A stretch of DNA of 64,000 nucleotides from Dyella sp. OK004 (GCF_900114495.1 NZ_FOZI01000002.1:186001-250000), one strand, 5' to 3'; positions 16,427-26,005 are shown, counted from the stretch's first letter. Numbers and translations are program-made. Notes: generated from the letters alone by a model not told the origin.

Positions 16427-18121
16427 ATGCGCATGGCACCACGCACCCTCGCCCCCCGCCTCCTGACCACCCTGATCTGCGCCAGCCTGGCCTTTGCGGC
16501 CGGCGCGCAGGACAGCAGCGTGCGCCTGCCTGATCTGGGCAGTTCCGCCAACGCCCTGGTCTCGCCCCAGGAGGCCCAGGACTACGGCGCCGCCATGCTG
16601 CGCCAGATGCGCTCCATGGACATGGTGGTGGACGACGCCATGCTGGACGACTACATCAACGACCTGGGCTACCGCCTGGTCGCCAGCAGCGACAAACCCA
16701 AGGATCATTTCTCGTTCTTCATCGTGAAGGACTCGGTGATCAACGCTTTCGCCGCACCCGGCGGCTATATCGCGGTGAACTCCGGTCTTATCGACATCAC
16801 CAACAGCGAAAGCGAATTGGCCGGCGTCATCGCGCATGAAATCGGCCACATCACGCAGAACCATTTGCAGCGCGCCTTCGAGGCCTCGAAAAAAGATGCG
16901 CCGCTGATGGCCCTGGTATTGCTCGGTGCCATCGCCGCTGGTGCCGGCGCGCATGCAGGCGATGCTGCCGGCGCGGTGCTGATGGGCGGCCAGGGCCTGA
17001 TGCTGCAGCGGCAGATCAACTTCACCCGCAAGGACGAGGTCGAAGCTGACCGTGCCGGCATTCAGACCCTCGCCAATGCCGGCTTCGATCCAACCGCCAT
17101 GGCCACCTTCTTCGAGCGCATGCAGGACACCTTGCGCGCCGGTTCCGGTGGTGATCGCGACGTACCCGAACTGCTGCAGACCCACCCGGTGACGCTGTCG
17201 CGCATCAGTGACGCCAAATCACGCGCCGGAACGCTGCTGGCGGAACAGAAGCAGCGCCCCGCCGCGCCTACGCTGGTCAAGAACCAGTGGGAAAAGAGCA
17301 CCGCACCGATCGCCTATGTGAAAGACCCCACGGCGCTCGTCAATACCCGTAGCGGCAAGGGTGGCCTCGACACCTATGGGCTGATGCGCGAGCGGGTACG
17401 GGTGCTGTCCGGAGACGCCCTGCAGCTGAGCACGTACTACGCCTCCAATCTCGAAAGGCAGCACGGTTTCGATACGCCCGCGACCCGCTACGGTTATGCG
17501 CTGGCGCTACTCCGCAGCGGCCGTGCCGCCAAGGCCGTCGACGAGCTGCGGCCATTGCTGAAGAGCTATCCCGACAGCCAGGTGCTACAGATCGCCCAGG
17601 CCGATGCCACCTTCCAGGCTGGTCACCGTGGCGAGGCGCTTCCCATGTATGCCGAGCTCAACCACCAGTCGCCACACAATCGCGCCATCGCTTTGGGCTA
17701 TGCGCGCGCGCTCACCGAGGGCGGCACCGCCGCTGACGCCGGCCAGGCGGCCAATATGTTGCGCCCGATGCTGGACAACGCCGAAGAGCCGGAGCTCTAC
17801 CGCAGCTATGCCCGCGCAAGCGACAAGGCCGGTGACCCGGTGCACGCCGGGGAGGCCTATGCCGATGCCAGTTACCTCTCCGGCCGCCCGTTCGACGCCA
17901 TGGAGCAGCTCAAGCGCCTGCTCAAGCGGCCTGACCTGGATTACTACGCCCGTGCCCGTATCCAGGCCCGCATCAGCGACCTCACCCCACTGGTGATGGA
18001 GCTGCGCAAACGCCGCGTACAGACCGAAGACAACCCCGAAGGCCGCTCCCAACAGCTGCAGAAACCCGCCGGCAACTGCGCCGGGCGGCTCTGTTTCAAC
18101 GCCATGGGCGGTTCAGATTAG
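16427..18121 (+). CDS. bepA: BepA-like periplasmic M48 metalloprotease with TPR repeats
   Basis: A 564-residue exported protease and chaperone for outer-membrane assembly. It starts with a Sec signal peptide (about 1-27, ending AAGAQ). The zinc site is HEIGH at 137-141, with a further ligand in KDEVEADRAG. The C-terminal half is rich in TPR-like helices (DELRPLLKSYPDS, ALGYARALTEGG). BepA degrades stalled LptD and BamA intermediates in E. coli; bamC, lpxH and lpxO are elsewhere in the window. A hairpin follows the stop. Confidence 0.93.
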   Translation: MRMAPRTLAPRLLTTLICASLAFAAGAQDSSVRLPDLGSSANALVSPQEAQDYGAAMLRQMRSMDMVVDDAMLDDYINDLGYRLVASSDKPKDHFSFFIVKDSVINAFAAPGGYIAVNSGLIDITNSESELAGVIAHEIGHITQNHLQRAFEASKKDAPLMALVLLGAIAAGAGAHAGDAAGAVLMGGQGLMLQRQINFTRKDEVEADRAGIQTLANAGFDPTAMATFFERMQDTLRAGSGGDRDVPELLQTHPVTLSRISDAKSRAGTLLAEQKQRPAAPTLVKNQWEKSTAPIAYVKDPTALVNTRSGKGGLDTYGLMRERVRVLSGDALQLSTYYASNLERQHGFDTPATRYGYALALLRSGRAAKAVDELRPLLKSYPDSQVLQIAQADATFQAGHRGEALPMYAELNHQSPHNRAIALGYARALTEGGTAADAGQAANMLRPMLDNAEEPELYRSYARASDKAGDPVHAGEAYADASYLSGRPFDAMEQLKRLLKRPDLDYYARARIQARISDLTPLVMELRKRRVQTEDNPEGRSQQLQKPAGNCAGRLCFNAMGGSD

Positions 18122-18151
18122 GCAGCTTTCCCGATTATTTGTGCCATTCGA

Positions 18152-18170
18152 GGCGATATTTCGTATCGCC
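18152..18170. terminator. Hairpin after bepA
   Basis: GGCGATA, loop TTTCG, TATCGCC, 30 bases after the bepA stop. A T-run is absent. Confidence 0.5.
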
Positions 18171-18178
18171 CCTGTGAA

Positions 18179-18196
18179 ATGTCATCGCGACGTAAC
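18179..18196 (+). promoter_or_regulatory. Candidate Pho box upstream of phoB
   Basis: ATGTCAT, CGCG, ACGTAAC: two 7-base units 11 bases apart, compared with the PhoB consensus CTGTCAT-n4-CTGTCAC. The first unit matches 6 of 7, the second only about 4 of 7. It lies 54 bases before the phoB start. Plausible autoregulation, weak evidence. Confidence 0.35.
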
Positions 18197-18249
18197 ATTG
18201 GACCGCTGCAATAATTGCGTCATAGGCCACCCCAAGCGGACCACATCGC

Positions 18250-18939
18250 GTGCATAAGCGCATTCTGATCGTTGAAGATGAAGCATCGATCCGCGACATG
18301 GTCGCCTTTGCCTTGCGCAAAGCCGGCATGGACGCGGCCCACGCTGCCGATGCACGAGCCGCCCAGATATCCATCGCCGAGCAGGTCCCCGACCTGATTC
18401 TGCTGGACTGGATGCTGCCCGGCACCAGCGGCCTCGAACTGGCCCGCCGCCTGCGCAAAGAGGAGCTGAGCCGGGAAATCCCGATCATCATGCTCACCGC
18501 GCGTGGCGAGGAAATGGATCGCGTCAACGGCCTTGAAGCCGGTGTCGACGATTACGTCGTCAAGCCGTTCTCCACTCGTGAGCTGGTCGCCCGCATCAAG
18601 GCGGTGCTGCGACGCAGCCAGGGTGACGACGGCTCGGGCATGGTCGAACTCGGCGGCCTGCGCATCGATGGCCCTGCCCATCGTGTGTTCGCCGGCGAAG
18701 ACGCGGTGCCGATCGGCCCCACCGAATACCGCCTGCTGTATTTCTTCATGACTCATCCGGAACGCGTTTATTCGCGCGCGCAACTGCTCGACCATGTATG
18801 GGGCGGCAGCGTGTACGTGGAGGAACGCACCGTCGACGTGCATATCCGCCGCCTGCGCAAGACGCTGGAACCGTGGAAGCTGGACGAGATGGTGCAGACC
18901 GTACGTGGTGCCGGTTACCGGTTTTCGGCCAGCGTCTGA
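18250..18939 (+). CDS. phoB: Phosphate regulon response regulator PhoB
   Basis: A 229-residue OmpR/PhoB-class DNA-binding regulator. The receiver domain has acidic pocket Glu9-Asp10, phosphoacceptor Asp53 ([10 protein letters not shown]) and conserved Lys in [10 protein letters not shown]. The winged helix follows from about 135 ([36 protein letters not shown]). The start is GTG at 18250. phoR follows after 72 bases. Together they sense phosphate limitation. No pst transport genes are nearby, unlike in many bacteria. Confidence 0.96.
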   Translation: MHKRILIVEDEASIRDMVAFALRKAGMDAAHAADARAAQISIAEQVPDLILLDWMLPGTSGLELARRLRKEELSREIPIIMLTARGEEMDRVNGLEAGVDDYVVKPFSTRELVARIKAVLRRSQGDDGSGMVELGGLRIDGPAHRVFAGEDAVPIGPTEYRLLYFFMTHPERVYSRAQLLDHVWGGSVYVEERTVDVHIRRLRKTLEPWKLDEMVQTVRGAGYRFSASV

Positions 18940-19011
18940 TCGTCGGTTTGCGGGGCCGGCAGCGTTTGCCGATATGCTTGCTCGCCGTTTCGGCGCCATG
19001 GCTGACTCCCG

Positions 19012-20280
19012 ATGCTCCAGTTCTTCGACCGCTCCTGGAAACTGCCGGCCGCACTCGCGGCCGGCCTGCTTGCGGGCGGACTGCTGGGCTGGTTCGTGGA
19101 TGGCCACATCGCTATGGGCGTGGCGCTTGTCGCTATCGCGGAAATCGTCTTGCTGCTGACTCGAATCCGTCATGTAACACGGCACATCATGCCGTCAAAC
19201 CCCACTATCAGCTCCCTTCAGCATGACCGCTTCATGACGCGTTCCCGTCGCATTGCATCCAGTTTGCGCGATCTGCGCAGCGCCGCCGGCAGTCTGCCCG
19301 ACGCCGTCGTGTTGCTCGATAACGAGCAGCACGTCCGTTGGTTCAACCACGCCGCCGAAGACCTGCTTGGCCTGCGCCGCCCGCAGGATCGTGGCATCCA
19401 TCTGCACGAGCGTATGGGCACCACCGAACTGGCCGGCTGGCTGCAGGATGGTGCGCACGAACCGCTCAATGACGTGGTGGCACCGGGGCATCCGGCCCGC
19501 CACATCAATGTCACTTTGCTGCCCTTCGGCCGTCGCCAACGCTTGCTGCTGGCCCGAGACATCAGCCATCTGACCCGGCTTGAACAGATCCGCCGCGATT
19601 TCGTCGCCAATGTGTCGCACGAATTGCGCACACCGCTCACGGTGATTCACGGCTATCTCGAATTGATCGATCCGGAAGATGTGCCGGAGCTGGCGCCGGT
19701 ACTGGGCGAGATGCGCGCGCAATCGAAGCGCATGGGGCAGATCGTGGAAGACCTGCTAACGCTGTCACGCCTGGAAACGCAGGAACACGTGACCGACGAG
19801 CGCGTATCCATGACGCCGCTATTGGCCACCATCCGCAAGGAAGCCGAAGCGCTTAGCCAAGGCCGCCACCACATCACGGTAGAGTCCACCGCCGAAGCCG
19901 ACCTACTCGGCTCGCCCAAGGATCTGCACAGCGCGCTGTCCAACCTGGTCAGCAATGCCGTGCGCTATACGCCCACCGGCGGCAACATCACGATTCGCTG
20001 GAGGCGCACACCGGAAGGCGCCACGTATTCGGTGACCGATACCGGCTTCGGTATCCCGGCTACTCATCTGGCGCGACTGACCGAACGTTTCTATCGCGTC
20101 TCCTCCAGTCGCTCGCGTGACAGCGGCGGCACCGGCCTGGGCCTGTCCATCGTCAAGCACGTGCTGAACCTGCATCAGGCACGGCTGGAGATCGAAAGCG
20201 AACCCGGCCAGGGCTCCACCTTCTCCTGCTGTTTCGGTCACGAACGTCTGCTCAAGCCGGGTACCCAGGACGACATGTAG
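19012..20280 (+). CDS. phoR: Phosphate regulon sensor histidine kinase PhoR
   Basis: A 422-residue inner-membrane kinase. Two hydrophobic helices occupy about residues 12-50. Then comes a PAS-like domain (LPDAVVLLDNEQHVRWFNHAAEDLLG). Next is the H-box FVANVSHELRTPLTVIHGYL with His203, and the ATPase with N-box SNLVSNAVRYTP, G1 DTGFGIP and G2 GGTGLGLSIVKH. It phosphorylates PhoB when phosphate is low. The order phoB-phoR-ppk-ppx is on one strand with short gaps. Confidence 0.96.
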   Translation: MLQFFDRSWKLPAALAAGLLAGGLLGWFVDGHIAMGVALVAIAEIVLLLTRIRHVTRHIMPSNPTISSLQHDRFMTRSRRIASSLRDLRSAAGSLPDAVVLLDNEQHVRWFNHAAEDLLGLRRPQDRGIHLHERMGTTELAGWLQDGAHEPLNDVVAPGHPARHINVTLLPFGRRQRLLLARDISHLTRLEQIRRDFVANVSHELRTPLTVIHGYLELIDPEDVPELAPVLGEMRAQSKRMGQIVEDLLTLSRLETQEHVTDERVSMTPLLATIRKEAEALSQGRHHITVESTAEADLLGSPKDLHSALSNLVSNAVRYTPTGGNITIRWRRTPEGATYSVTDTGFGIPATHLARLTERFYRVSSSRSRDSGGTGLGLSIVKHVLNLHQARLEIESEPGQGSTFSCCFGHERLLKPGTQDDM

Positions 20281-20379
20281 GAGCGCACCCGCGGCCCGGA
20301 TGAACAGCCGCCGAGCCGCTCATCACAGTACGCGGCAGTGCCGCATGTGCTTGCGGGCGCCATCCGCCAGAATGGTCCG

Positions 20380-22482
20380 ATGCGCCGTAAACCTTCCACA
20401 CCGTCTCCCGTGATCGACCGTGCCGCCCCCGAGCTGTACCTGAGCCGCGAACTGGCCGCCCTCGAGTTCAACTTCCGCGTACTCGCCCAGGCGCGCGATA
20501 CGCGCGTGCCCCTGCTGGAACGGCTGCGCTACCTGAGCATCGTCGCCAACAACCTCGACGAGTTCTTCGAAGTGCGCGTGGCCATGCTCAAGCATCACCA
20601 CAGCTTCGGCTCGGCTGCCCCCGGGCCGGACGGCCTGGCTTCCGGCGAACTGTTGTCGCGTATCCGCAAGCGCGTGCTGAATCTGGTCTCGGAGCAATAC
20701 GCCACCTGGCAAGACGAACTGAAGCCGGCGCTGGGCCTCGAGAACATCCATTTCCTTACACGCGACCGCTGGGACGATCGCCAGCGCCGCTGGCTGCAGG
20801 GCTATTTCGAGAACGAGGTGTTGCCGGTGCTGTCGCCGCTGGGGCTGGACCCGGCGCATCCGTTTCCGCGCATCCTCAACAAGACCCTCAACCTCGCCGT
20901 AGTGTTAAAGGGCCGCGATGCGTTCGGACGCGAAGGCCACATGGCCCTGGTACGCGCACCACGCTCACTGCCGCGCATCATCCGTCTGCCTGATGAGGTT
21001 TGCGGCCCCGGCGATCACTACGTCTTTCTCGCCGAGCTGCTGCAGGGTTTCGTTGACCAGATGTTCCCCGGCTTCAAGGTGGCCGGTTCGTACCAGTTCC
21101 GCGTCACCCGCAACAGCGAGCTGATGGTGGAAGAGGCCGAGGTGGACAACCTCGCCCGTGCACTCAGCGAGGAATTGCTGGGTCGCGGTTATGCGCGCCC
21201 GGTGCGGCTGGAGATCGGCGCCGATTGCCCGAAGGCTATCGCGTCCATGCTGATCGCCAATTTCGAACTGGAAGAGAGCGACGTCTATCGCTGCAACGGT
21301 CCGGTAAACATCATCCGCGCCGGCACTATCTACGATGGACTGGACCGGCCCGAGCTGAAGTTCCCGCGTTTCACCCCGCAACTGACCAAGGCCTTCGACA
21401 CTAGCAAATGCAAGTTCGAAGTGCTGCGCGAACGCGACGTGCTGCTGCATCACCCCTACGAATCCTTCGCCACCGTGGTGGATCTGCTGCGCCAGGCGGC
21501 GCAGGACGCCAACGTGCTGGCGATCAAGCAGACTCTGTACCGTGCCGGCGTGGATACGCCGCTGGTCGATCTGCTGGTGGAAGCCGCGCGCAACGGCAAG
21601 GACGTGACCGTAGTGATCGAGCTGCGCGCGCGTTTCGACGAGGAAGCCAATATCCGCCTCGCCACGCGTCTGCAGGAAGCCGGTGTGCAAGTGGTGTACG
21701 GCGTGGTGGGCTACAAGACCCACGCCAAGATGCTGCTGATCGTGCGCCGCGAGGGCGAGCTGCTGCGCCGCTACGTGCACCTGTCCACCGGCAACTACCA
21801 TCAGGCCAACAGCCGCGCCTATACCGATATCGGCCTGATGACTGCCAATACGGAAATCGGCGAAGACCTGCACAAGGTCTTCCAGCAGTTATCCGGCCTG
21901 GGGCCGATGATCCAGCTCAAGCGCCTGCTGCATTCGCCGTTCACCCTGTACAAGAGCGTGGTCGCCAAGATCGAGCGCGAGACATCGCATGCATTGGCCG
22001 GACGGCCGGCGCGTATTGTCGCCAAACTCAATGCTTTGAACGAAGCGCATGTGATCGAAGCGCTTTATCGCGCCTCGCAGGCCGGGGTGGAAATCGACCT
22101 GATCGTGCGCGGCGCCTGCACGTTGCGCCCCGGTTTGCCAGGCATTTCCGAACGCATCCGCGTGCGCTCCATCGTCGGGCGTTTTCTGGAACACAGCCGC
22201 GTGTACTGGTTTGCCAACGACGGCACGCCGGAAACCTATTGCGCCAGCGCCGACTGGATGGAGCGCAACCTGATGCGGCGCATCGAGGTGGCCTTCCCCA
22301 TCCTCGACCCCACTCTTGCGCAACGCGTCTACGACGAAGCCCTGGTCAACTACCTGGAAGACAATACCCAGGCGTGGCTGCTGCAAAGCGACGGCCATTA
22401 CGTCCGGGCCCAGCCGGACGGAGCCGCGCCGCACGAAGCACAGCAATTCTTGCTGGACAAGCTAAGTCCTACTGTTGCCTGA
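20380..22482 (+). CDS. ppk1: Polyphosphate kinase 1 Ppk
   Basis: Makes polyphosphate from ATP at the membrane. About 700 residues, the usual length. The N-terminal domain begins LYLSRELAALEFNFRVLAQA, a very conserved opening. The catalytic domains contain KTHAKMLLIVRREG, whose histidine is the phosphorylated residue in E. coli, and the phospholipase-D-like C-terminus with STGNYHQANSRAYTDIG. The ATG at 20380 is preferred because homology begins soon after; one at 20338 is also in frame. Placement after phoBR fits Pho-controlled polyphosphate formation. Confidence 0.95.
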   Translation: MRRKPSTPSPVIDRAAPELYLSRELAALEFNFRVLAQARDTRVPLLERLRYLSIVANNLDEFFEVRVAMLKHHHSFGSAAPGPDGLASGELLSRIRKRVLNLVSEQYATWQDELKPALGLENIHFLTRDRWDDRQRRWLQGYFENEVLPVLSPLGLDPAHPFPRILNKTLNLAVVLKGRDAFGREGHMALVRAPRSLPRIIRLPDEVCGPGDHYVFLAELLQGFVDQMFPGFKVAGSYQFRVTRNSELMVEEAEVDNLARALSEELLGRGYARPVRLEIGADCPKAIASMLIANFELEESDVYRCNGPVNIIRAGTIYDGLDRPELKFPRFTPQLTKAFDTSKCKFEVLRERDVLLHHPYESFATVVDLLRQAAQDANVLAIKQTLYRAGVDTPLVDLLVEAARNGKDVTVVIELRARFDEEANIRLATRLQEAGVQVVYGVVGYKTHAKMLLIVRREGELLRRYVHLSTGNYHQANSRAYTDIGLMTANTEIGEDLHKVFQQLSGLGPMIQLKRLLHSPFTLYKSVVAKIERETSHALAGRPARIVAKLNALNEAHVIEALYRASQAGVEIDLIVRGACTLRPGLPGISERIRVRSIVGRFLEHSRVYWFANDGTPETYCASADWMERNLMRRIEVAFPILDPTLAQRVYDEALVNYLEDNTQAWLLQSDGHYVRAQPDGAAPHEAQQFLLDKLSPTVA

Positions 22483-22552
22483 AGCGCTGGACTGACGCAT
22501 CCGGTTCGGTGCGTGCGAGAATCCCGTCTCATTGCACGAAACGAGTCCCCGC

Positions 22553-24070
22553 ATGAGCCAAGGCGATCCGATTCAGATCAAGGACGGCGAACTGATCGCC
22601 GCCGTGGACATGGGTTCCAACAGCTACCACATGGTGGTGGCGCGGGTGGAGCACGGTGAGCCGCGGGTGATCGATCGTTTGCGTGAGACCGTACGCATGG
22701 CCGCGGGTCTGCGCGCCGACGGTACCCTGGATGCGGAACATCGCGCCCGCGCCTTGAACTGTCTGGCCCGCTTCGGTCAGCGTATTGCCGGCGTTCCCTC
22801 AGCACGCGTGCGTGCGGTAGCGACCAATACCGTGCGCCGCCTCGCTTCACCGCAATCGTTCCTCACCGCCGCCGAAACCGCACTGGGGCATCCAGTGGAA
22901 ATCGTCTCGGGTCGTGAGGAAGGCCGTCTGATCTTCCTTGGCGCCTCGCACGACCTGCCAGCCTCGCGTGAGAACCGCCTGGTGATCGATGTGGGTGGCG
23001 GCAGCACCGAGTTCATCATCGGCCGTGGCCTGGCTCCGATGCATACCGAAAGCGTGCAAGCCGGCTGTATCGCCTCCACGCTGCGCTTCTTCCCCGGCGG
23101 CAAGCTCAACCGCAAGCGCTGGCAGCGCGCCCGCAGCGAGATTGGCGTGTTGCTGCAACAGTTTGCTGAGGATTACCGCGAGGCGGGTTGGGTGGATGCG
23201 TTCGGCTCCTCCGGCACGGCCAAGGCGATTGGCTCGGTGGTGCAGGCGATGAAGCTTTCCGACCATGGCGTCACCCTGGCCTCGCTAGGTGCACTGCGCG
23301 ATGCGCTGATCGAACAAGGCCAGATCGGCGCACTCAAGCTCCCCGGTCTCGCCGACGACCGCGCGCCTGTGATCGCCGGCGGCGTGGTGATCTTCGAGGC
23401 AGCTTTCGAAGCGCTGGGGATCGAGCGGCTACGCGTGTGCGAAAGCTCGATGCGCGAAGGCCTGCTGTGGGACCTGCTTGGCCGCGCCGGCGGCACCGAC
23501 CCGCGTACCGCCAGCATCGATGCGCTGGCCTCCCGCTATGGCGTCGATCGCGCGCAGGCGCGCCGTGTCGAGTCCACCGCTCTCATGCTGTTCGACCAGG
23601 TCGCCAAGTCCTGGAAGCTAGATGGCGAAGCACGCGAGTGGCTGTCGTGGGTGTCGCGTGTCCACGAGATCGGCCTGGCCATTGCGCATAGCCAGCATCA
23701 CCATCACGGCGCGTACATCCTGCGCCATGCGGACCTCGCCGGCTTCTCGCGGCAGGAGCAGCAATTGCTGGCCGCCATCGTGGAGTCGCACCGCCGTAAG
23801 CCGGACAAGGCGCAGTTCTCGGCACTGCCGCAGCGCTATCGCACCCTGGCCCGCCAGATCACCGCCCTGCTCCGCCTGGCCGTGCTGTTCCGCCGCGCCC
23901 GCCGCGCCGAATCGTTGCCGCAGATGCGCCTGGCCGCCACTGCGCAGCGCCTGCGCCTGGCCCTGCCACGCAATTGGCTGGAGCAGCATCCCTTGACCGA
24001 AGCCGATCTCGAACAGGAGCAGGCCCCGATGTCCGAATTGGGCTTGAGCCTTAACCTCTCCGGCGTGTGA
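22553..24070 (+). CDS. ppx: Exopolyphosphatase Ppx/GppA
   Basis: Degrades polyphosphate from the ends, and may hydrolyse pppGpp. 505 residues with the ASKHA fold: AAVDMGSNSYHMVVAR (phosphate 1), VIDVGGGSTEFI (phosphate 2), and a C-terminal HD-like helical domain (HEIGLAIAHSQHHHHGAYIL). The ATG at 22553 is chosen over a TTG at 22532. It lies 70 bases after ppk1, forming the usual make-and-break pair. The ppiA frame begins at the stop. Confidence 0.95.
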   Translation: MSQGDPIQIKDGELIAAVDMGSNSYHMVVARVEHGEPRVIDRLRETVRMAAGLRADGTLDAEHRARALNCLARFGQRIAGVPSARVRAVATNTVRRLASPQSFLTAAETALGHPVEIVSGREEGRLIFLGASHDLPASRENRLVIDVGGGSTEFIIGRGLAPMHTESVQAGCIASTLRFFPGGKLNRKRWQRARSEIGVLLQQFAEDYREAGWVDAFGSSGTAKAIGSVVQAMKLSDHGVTLASLGALRDALIEQGQIGALKLPGLADDRAPVIAGGVVIFEAAFEALGIERLRVCESSMREGLLWDLLGRAGGTDPRTASIDALASRYGVDRAQARRVESTALMLFDQVAKSWKLDGEAREWLSWVSRVHEIGLAIAHSQHHHHGAYILRHADLAGFSRQEQQLLAAIVESHRRKPDKAQFSALPQRYRTLARQITALLRLAVLFRRARRAESLPQMRLAATAQRLRLALPRNWLEQHPLTEADLEQEQAPMSELGLSLNLSGV

Positions 24071-24144
24071 GTACGTGGCGCTTTAAGCCAAGCCTCACGC
24101 CCGCCGCGTATGATGCCCGGATGCCCGATGCCGCCCAAACCGCC

Positions 24145-24861
24145 ATGCCACGATTCCTGCTCACCGCCCTGCTGCTGATCTTGCCGTTCACGCTCGCTGC
24201 GCAAGCCGCCAAACCGGCCGCCGCAGCCACTGCTGCGCAGACCCATCCCCAGGTGGTCATGCATACCTCGATGGGCGATATCACCCTGGAGCTGTATCCC
24301 GACAAGGCACCCAAAAGCGTCGCCAACTTCCTGCAGTACGTGCGCGACGGCTACTACAACGGCACGGCGCTGCACCGGGTAATCGCCGGCTACATGATCC
24401 AGGGTGGCCTCTACACCCGCGACCTACAGCCCAAACGCACGCGCTCGGCCGTGCCCAGTGAAGCGGACAATGGCCTGTCAAACCTGCGCGGCACCATCGC
24501 CGTGGCGCGTGGCGCCGATCCAAACTCCGGCACCTCGCAGTTCTTCTTCAACCTGGTCGACAACCGCCGCCTCGACTATGTCGGCAATCAGAGCGGCCTG
24601 ACCTGGGGCTTCGCCGTATTCGGCAAAGTGGTGAAGGGCATGGACGTGATCGACAAGATCGCCGCGCTGCCTACGCGTGGCCTTGGCCCGTTCGCCAACG
24701 ATGTCCCAAATCCGCTGGTAGTCATCAATGTCGCCAACGTCGTTGGCGAAGAAGCACCTGCTTCCGCCGCCAGTGCCGCCGCACCCGCACCCGCTCCCGC
24801 ATCGATCGCTCCCGCGCCGGCAGCCAAGCCAGAGAAGAAGCACAGCAAGGCCAAGGGTTGA
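24145..24861 (+). CDS. ppiA: Periplasmic cyclophilin-type peptidyl-prolyl isomerase PpiA
   Basis: A 238-residue exported proline isomerase. With ATG 24145 the signal peptide is MPRFLLTALLLILPFTLAAQA; ATG 24121 or GTG 24067 give longer N-termini and cannot be excluded. The cyclophilin domain has LELYPDKAPKSVANFLQYV, GTALHRVIAGYMIQGG (active-site Arg-Val region), GTSQFFFNLVDN and WGFAVFGKVVKGMDVID. The tail is Ala/Pro-rich and ends in a lysine-rich KPEKKHSKAKG. It catalyses folding of exported proteins. The lpxH start is directly downstream. Confidence 0.93.
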   Translation: MPRFLLTALLLILPFTLAAQAAKPAAAATAAQTHPQVVMHTSMGDITLELYPDKAPKSVANFLQYVRDGYYNGTALHRVIAGYMIQGGLYTRDLQPKRTRSAVPSEADNGLSNLRGTIAVARGADPNSGTSQFFFNLVDNRRLDYVGNQSGLTWGFAVFGKVVKGMDVIDKIAALPTRGLGPFANDVPNPLVVINVANVVGEEAPASAASAAAPAPAPASIAPAPAAKPEKKHSKAKG

Positions 24862-24869
24862 CCGCTCCG

Positions 24870-25598
24870 ATGCACACCCTGTTCATCGCCGACCTGCATC
24901 TCGACGCCAGCCGCCCGCAAATCACCCAGCTGTTCGAGGACTACCTCGCCAGCGATGAAGCCCGTCAAGCGGATGCGCTCTACATTCTCGGCGATCTGGT
25001 CGAAGCCTGGATCGGCGACGACGACGATGCCGAACTGCCACAACGCATCGCGCACGCCACCAAAGAGCTGCGCGACGCGGGCGTGCCGGTGTACTTCATG
25101 GTCGGCAACCGCGACTTCCTGCTCGGCGAGGACTTTGCCCGCCGCGCCGGTTTCACTCTGCTGGATGACGGAACCGTGCACACCCTGTACGACCGCCCCA
25201 CCTTGCTCATGCACGGCGACGTGCTGTGCACCGATGACGTTGCCTACCAGGCAGTGCGCAAGCAGGTGCGCACGCCGGAATGGAAAGCGCAGATCCTCGC
25301 CATGCCGCTCGAGGCCCGCCGCGCATTTGCCGCCAAGGCGCGAGAGGACAGCCGCGCGCATACCGGCAGCACCATGGAAACCATCATGGATGTGAATGCC
25401 GGCGCTATGGCGGAGACGATGGACAAGGCGAGCGTGACCCGCTTGATCCATGGGCATACGCATCGGCCTGCGGTGCATCGCCTCGAACTGGGTGGTCAAC
25501 CGGCGGAGCGCATCGTGCTCGGGGATTGGTATGAGCACGGGTCGGTGTTGAAGGTGACGCCGGATGGGGTGGAGTTGCGCGGGTTGGCGGTGGGCTGA
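24870..25598 (+). CDS. lpxH: UDP-2,3-diacylglucosamine diphosphatase LpxH
   Basis: Removes UMP from UDP-diacylglucosamine in lipid A synthesis, at the inner face of the cytoplasmic membrane. The 242 residues keep the metallophosphatase ligands: Asp8 and His10 (FIADLHLD), YILGDLVEAW, MVGNRDFL, LLMHGDVLCTDD, and IHGHTHRPAVH. The ATG at 24870 gives MHTLFIADLHL, matching the E. coli start; TTG at 24858 is an alternative. It is nine bases past the ppiA stop. Confidence 0.96.
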   Translation: MHTLFIADLHLDASRPQITQLFEDYLASDEARQADALYILGDLVEAWIGDDDDAELPQRIAHATKELRDAGVPVYFMVGNRDFLLGEDFARRAGFTLLDDGTVHTLYDRPTLLMHGDVLCTDDVAYQAVRKQVRTPEWKAQILAMPLEARRAFAAKAREDSRAHTGSTMETIMDVNAGAMAETMDKASVTRLIHGHTHRPAVHRLELGGQPAERIVLGDWYEHGSVLKVTPDGVELRGLAVG

Positions 25599-25739
25599 GT
25601 TCACGCGGCGAGAGATATTTCAGGCGTGTCTTCGCCGCTGACTCGCTAAGCGCGCGCATCGCTCCGGCGCAGACCGAGAACGCCTAAGTTGGTGCGCGAA
25701 ACCTTCCTGGTTTCAGACGCACAGGAGTTCCGGGTTACC

Positions 25740-25786
25740 GGAAGTTTCGTCCGCACTTCCTTCTCCGACAAATACGCAAAACACTC
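25740..25786. repeat. Diverged direct copy of the tRNA-Ser-flanking element
   Basis: The 47 bases match 25923-25969 at about 38 positions by eye (GTTTCGTCC, TCTCCG, ATACGCAAAAC conserved). Most differences are transitions. The other copy contains the inverted 3' end of tRNA-Ser, so this looks like a decayed duplicate. Confidence 0.7.
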
Positions 25787-25809
25787 ATGATTTCGATGGA
25801 GTGCGCGTT

Positions 25810-25871
25810 AGCGCGCCAGCGCGTAGGGGTTCGCCCCATCCATGGGGCGAACCCCTACGCGCTGGCGCGCT
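25810..25871. repeat. 30-bp perfect inverted repeat (palindrome) between lpxH and tRNA-Ser
   Basis: Left arm 25810-25839 and right arm 25842-25871 are exact reverse complements, with CC in the centre. The arm reads AGCGCGCCAGCG then CGTAGGGGTTCGCCCCAT. It is much longer than a normal terminator. No T-run follows. Smaller hairpins follow: GGCCG/CGGCC near 25876-25890 and CAAATTTG/CAAATTTG at 25894-25916 (loop CTCCCGG). No protein gene is credible in 25599-25990. Confidence 0.85.
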
Positions 25872-25938
25872 TCGGGGCCGGCCTTCGGCCGTCCAAATTT
25901 GCTCCCGGCAAATTTGTCGAACGGAGGTTTCGTCCACA

Positions 25939-26005
25939 CCTCTCTCTCCGCCAGATACGCAAAACGCCCCGAAGGGGCGTTTTGCGTATCTGGCGGAGAG
26001 AGAGG
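25939..26005. repeat. 32-bp perfect inverted repeat that includes the tRNA-Ser 3' end
   Basis: Arms 25939-25970 and 25974-26005 are perfectly complementary with loop GAA. The right arm holds the last 15 bases of tRNA-Ser (T-stem/acceptor/CCA, minus strand) plus 17 bases beyond. The left arm therefore carries an inverted copy of the tRNA 3' end. The inner part (GCAAAACGCCCC/GGGGCGTTTTGC) would act as the tRNA terminator. Confidence 0.88.
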
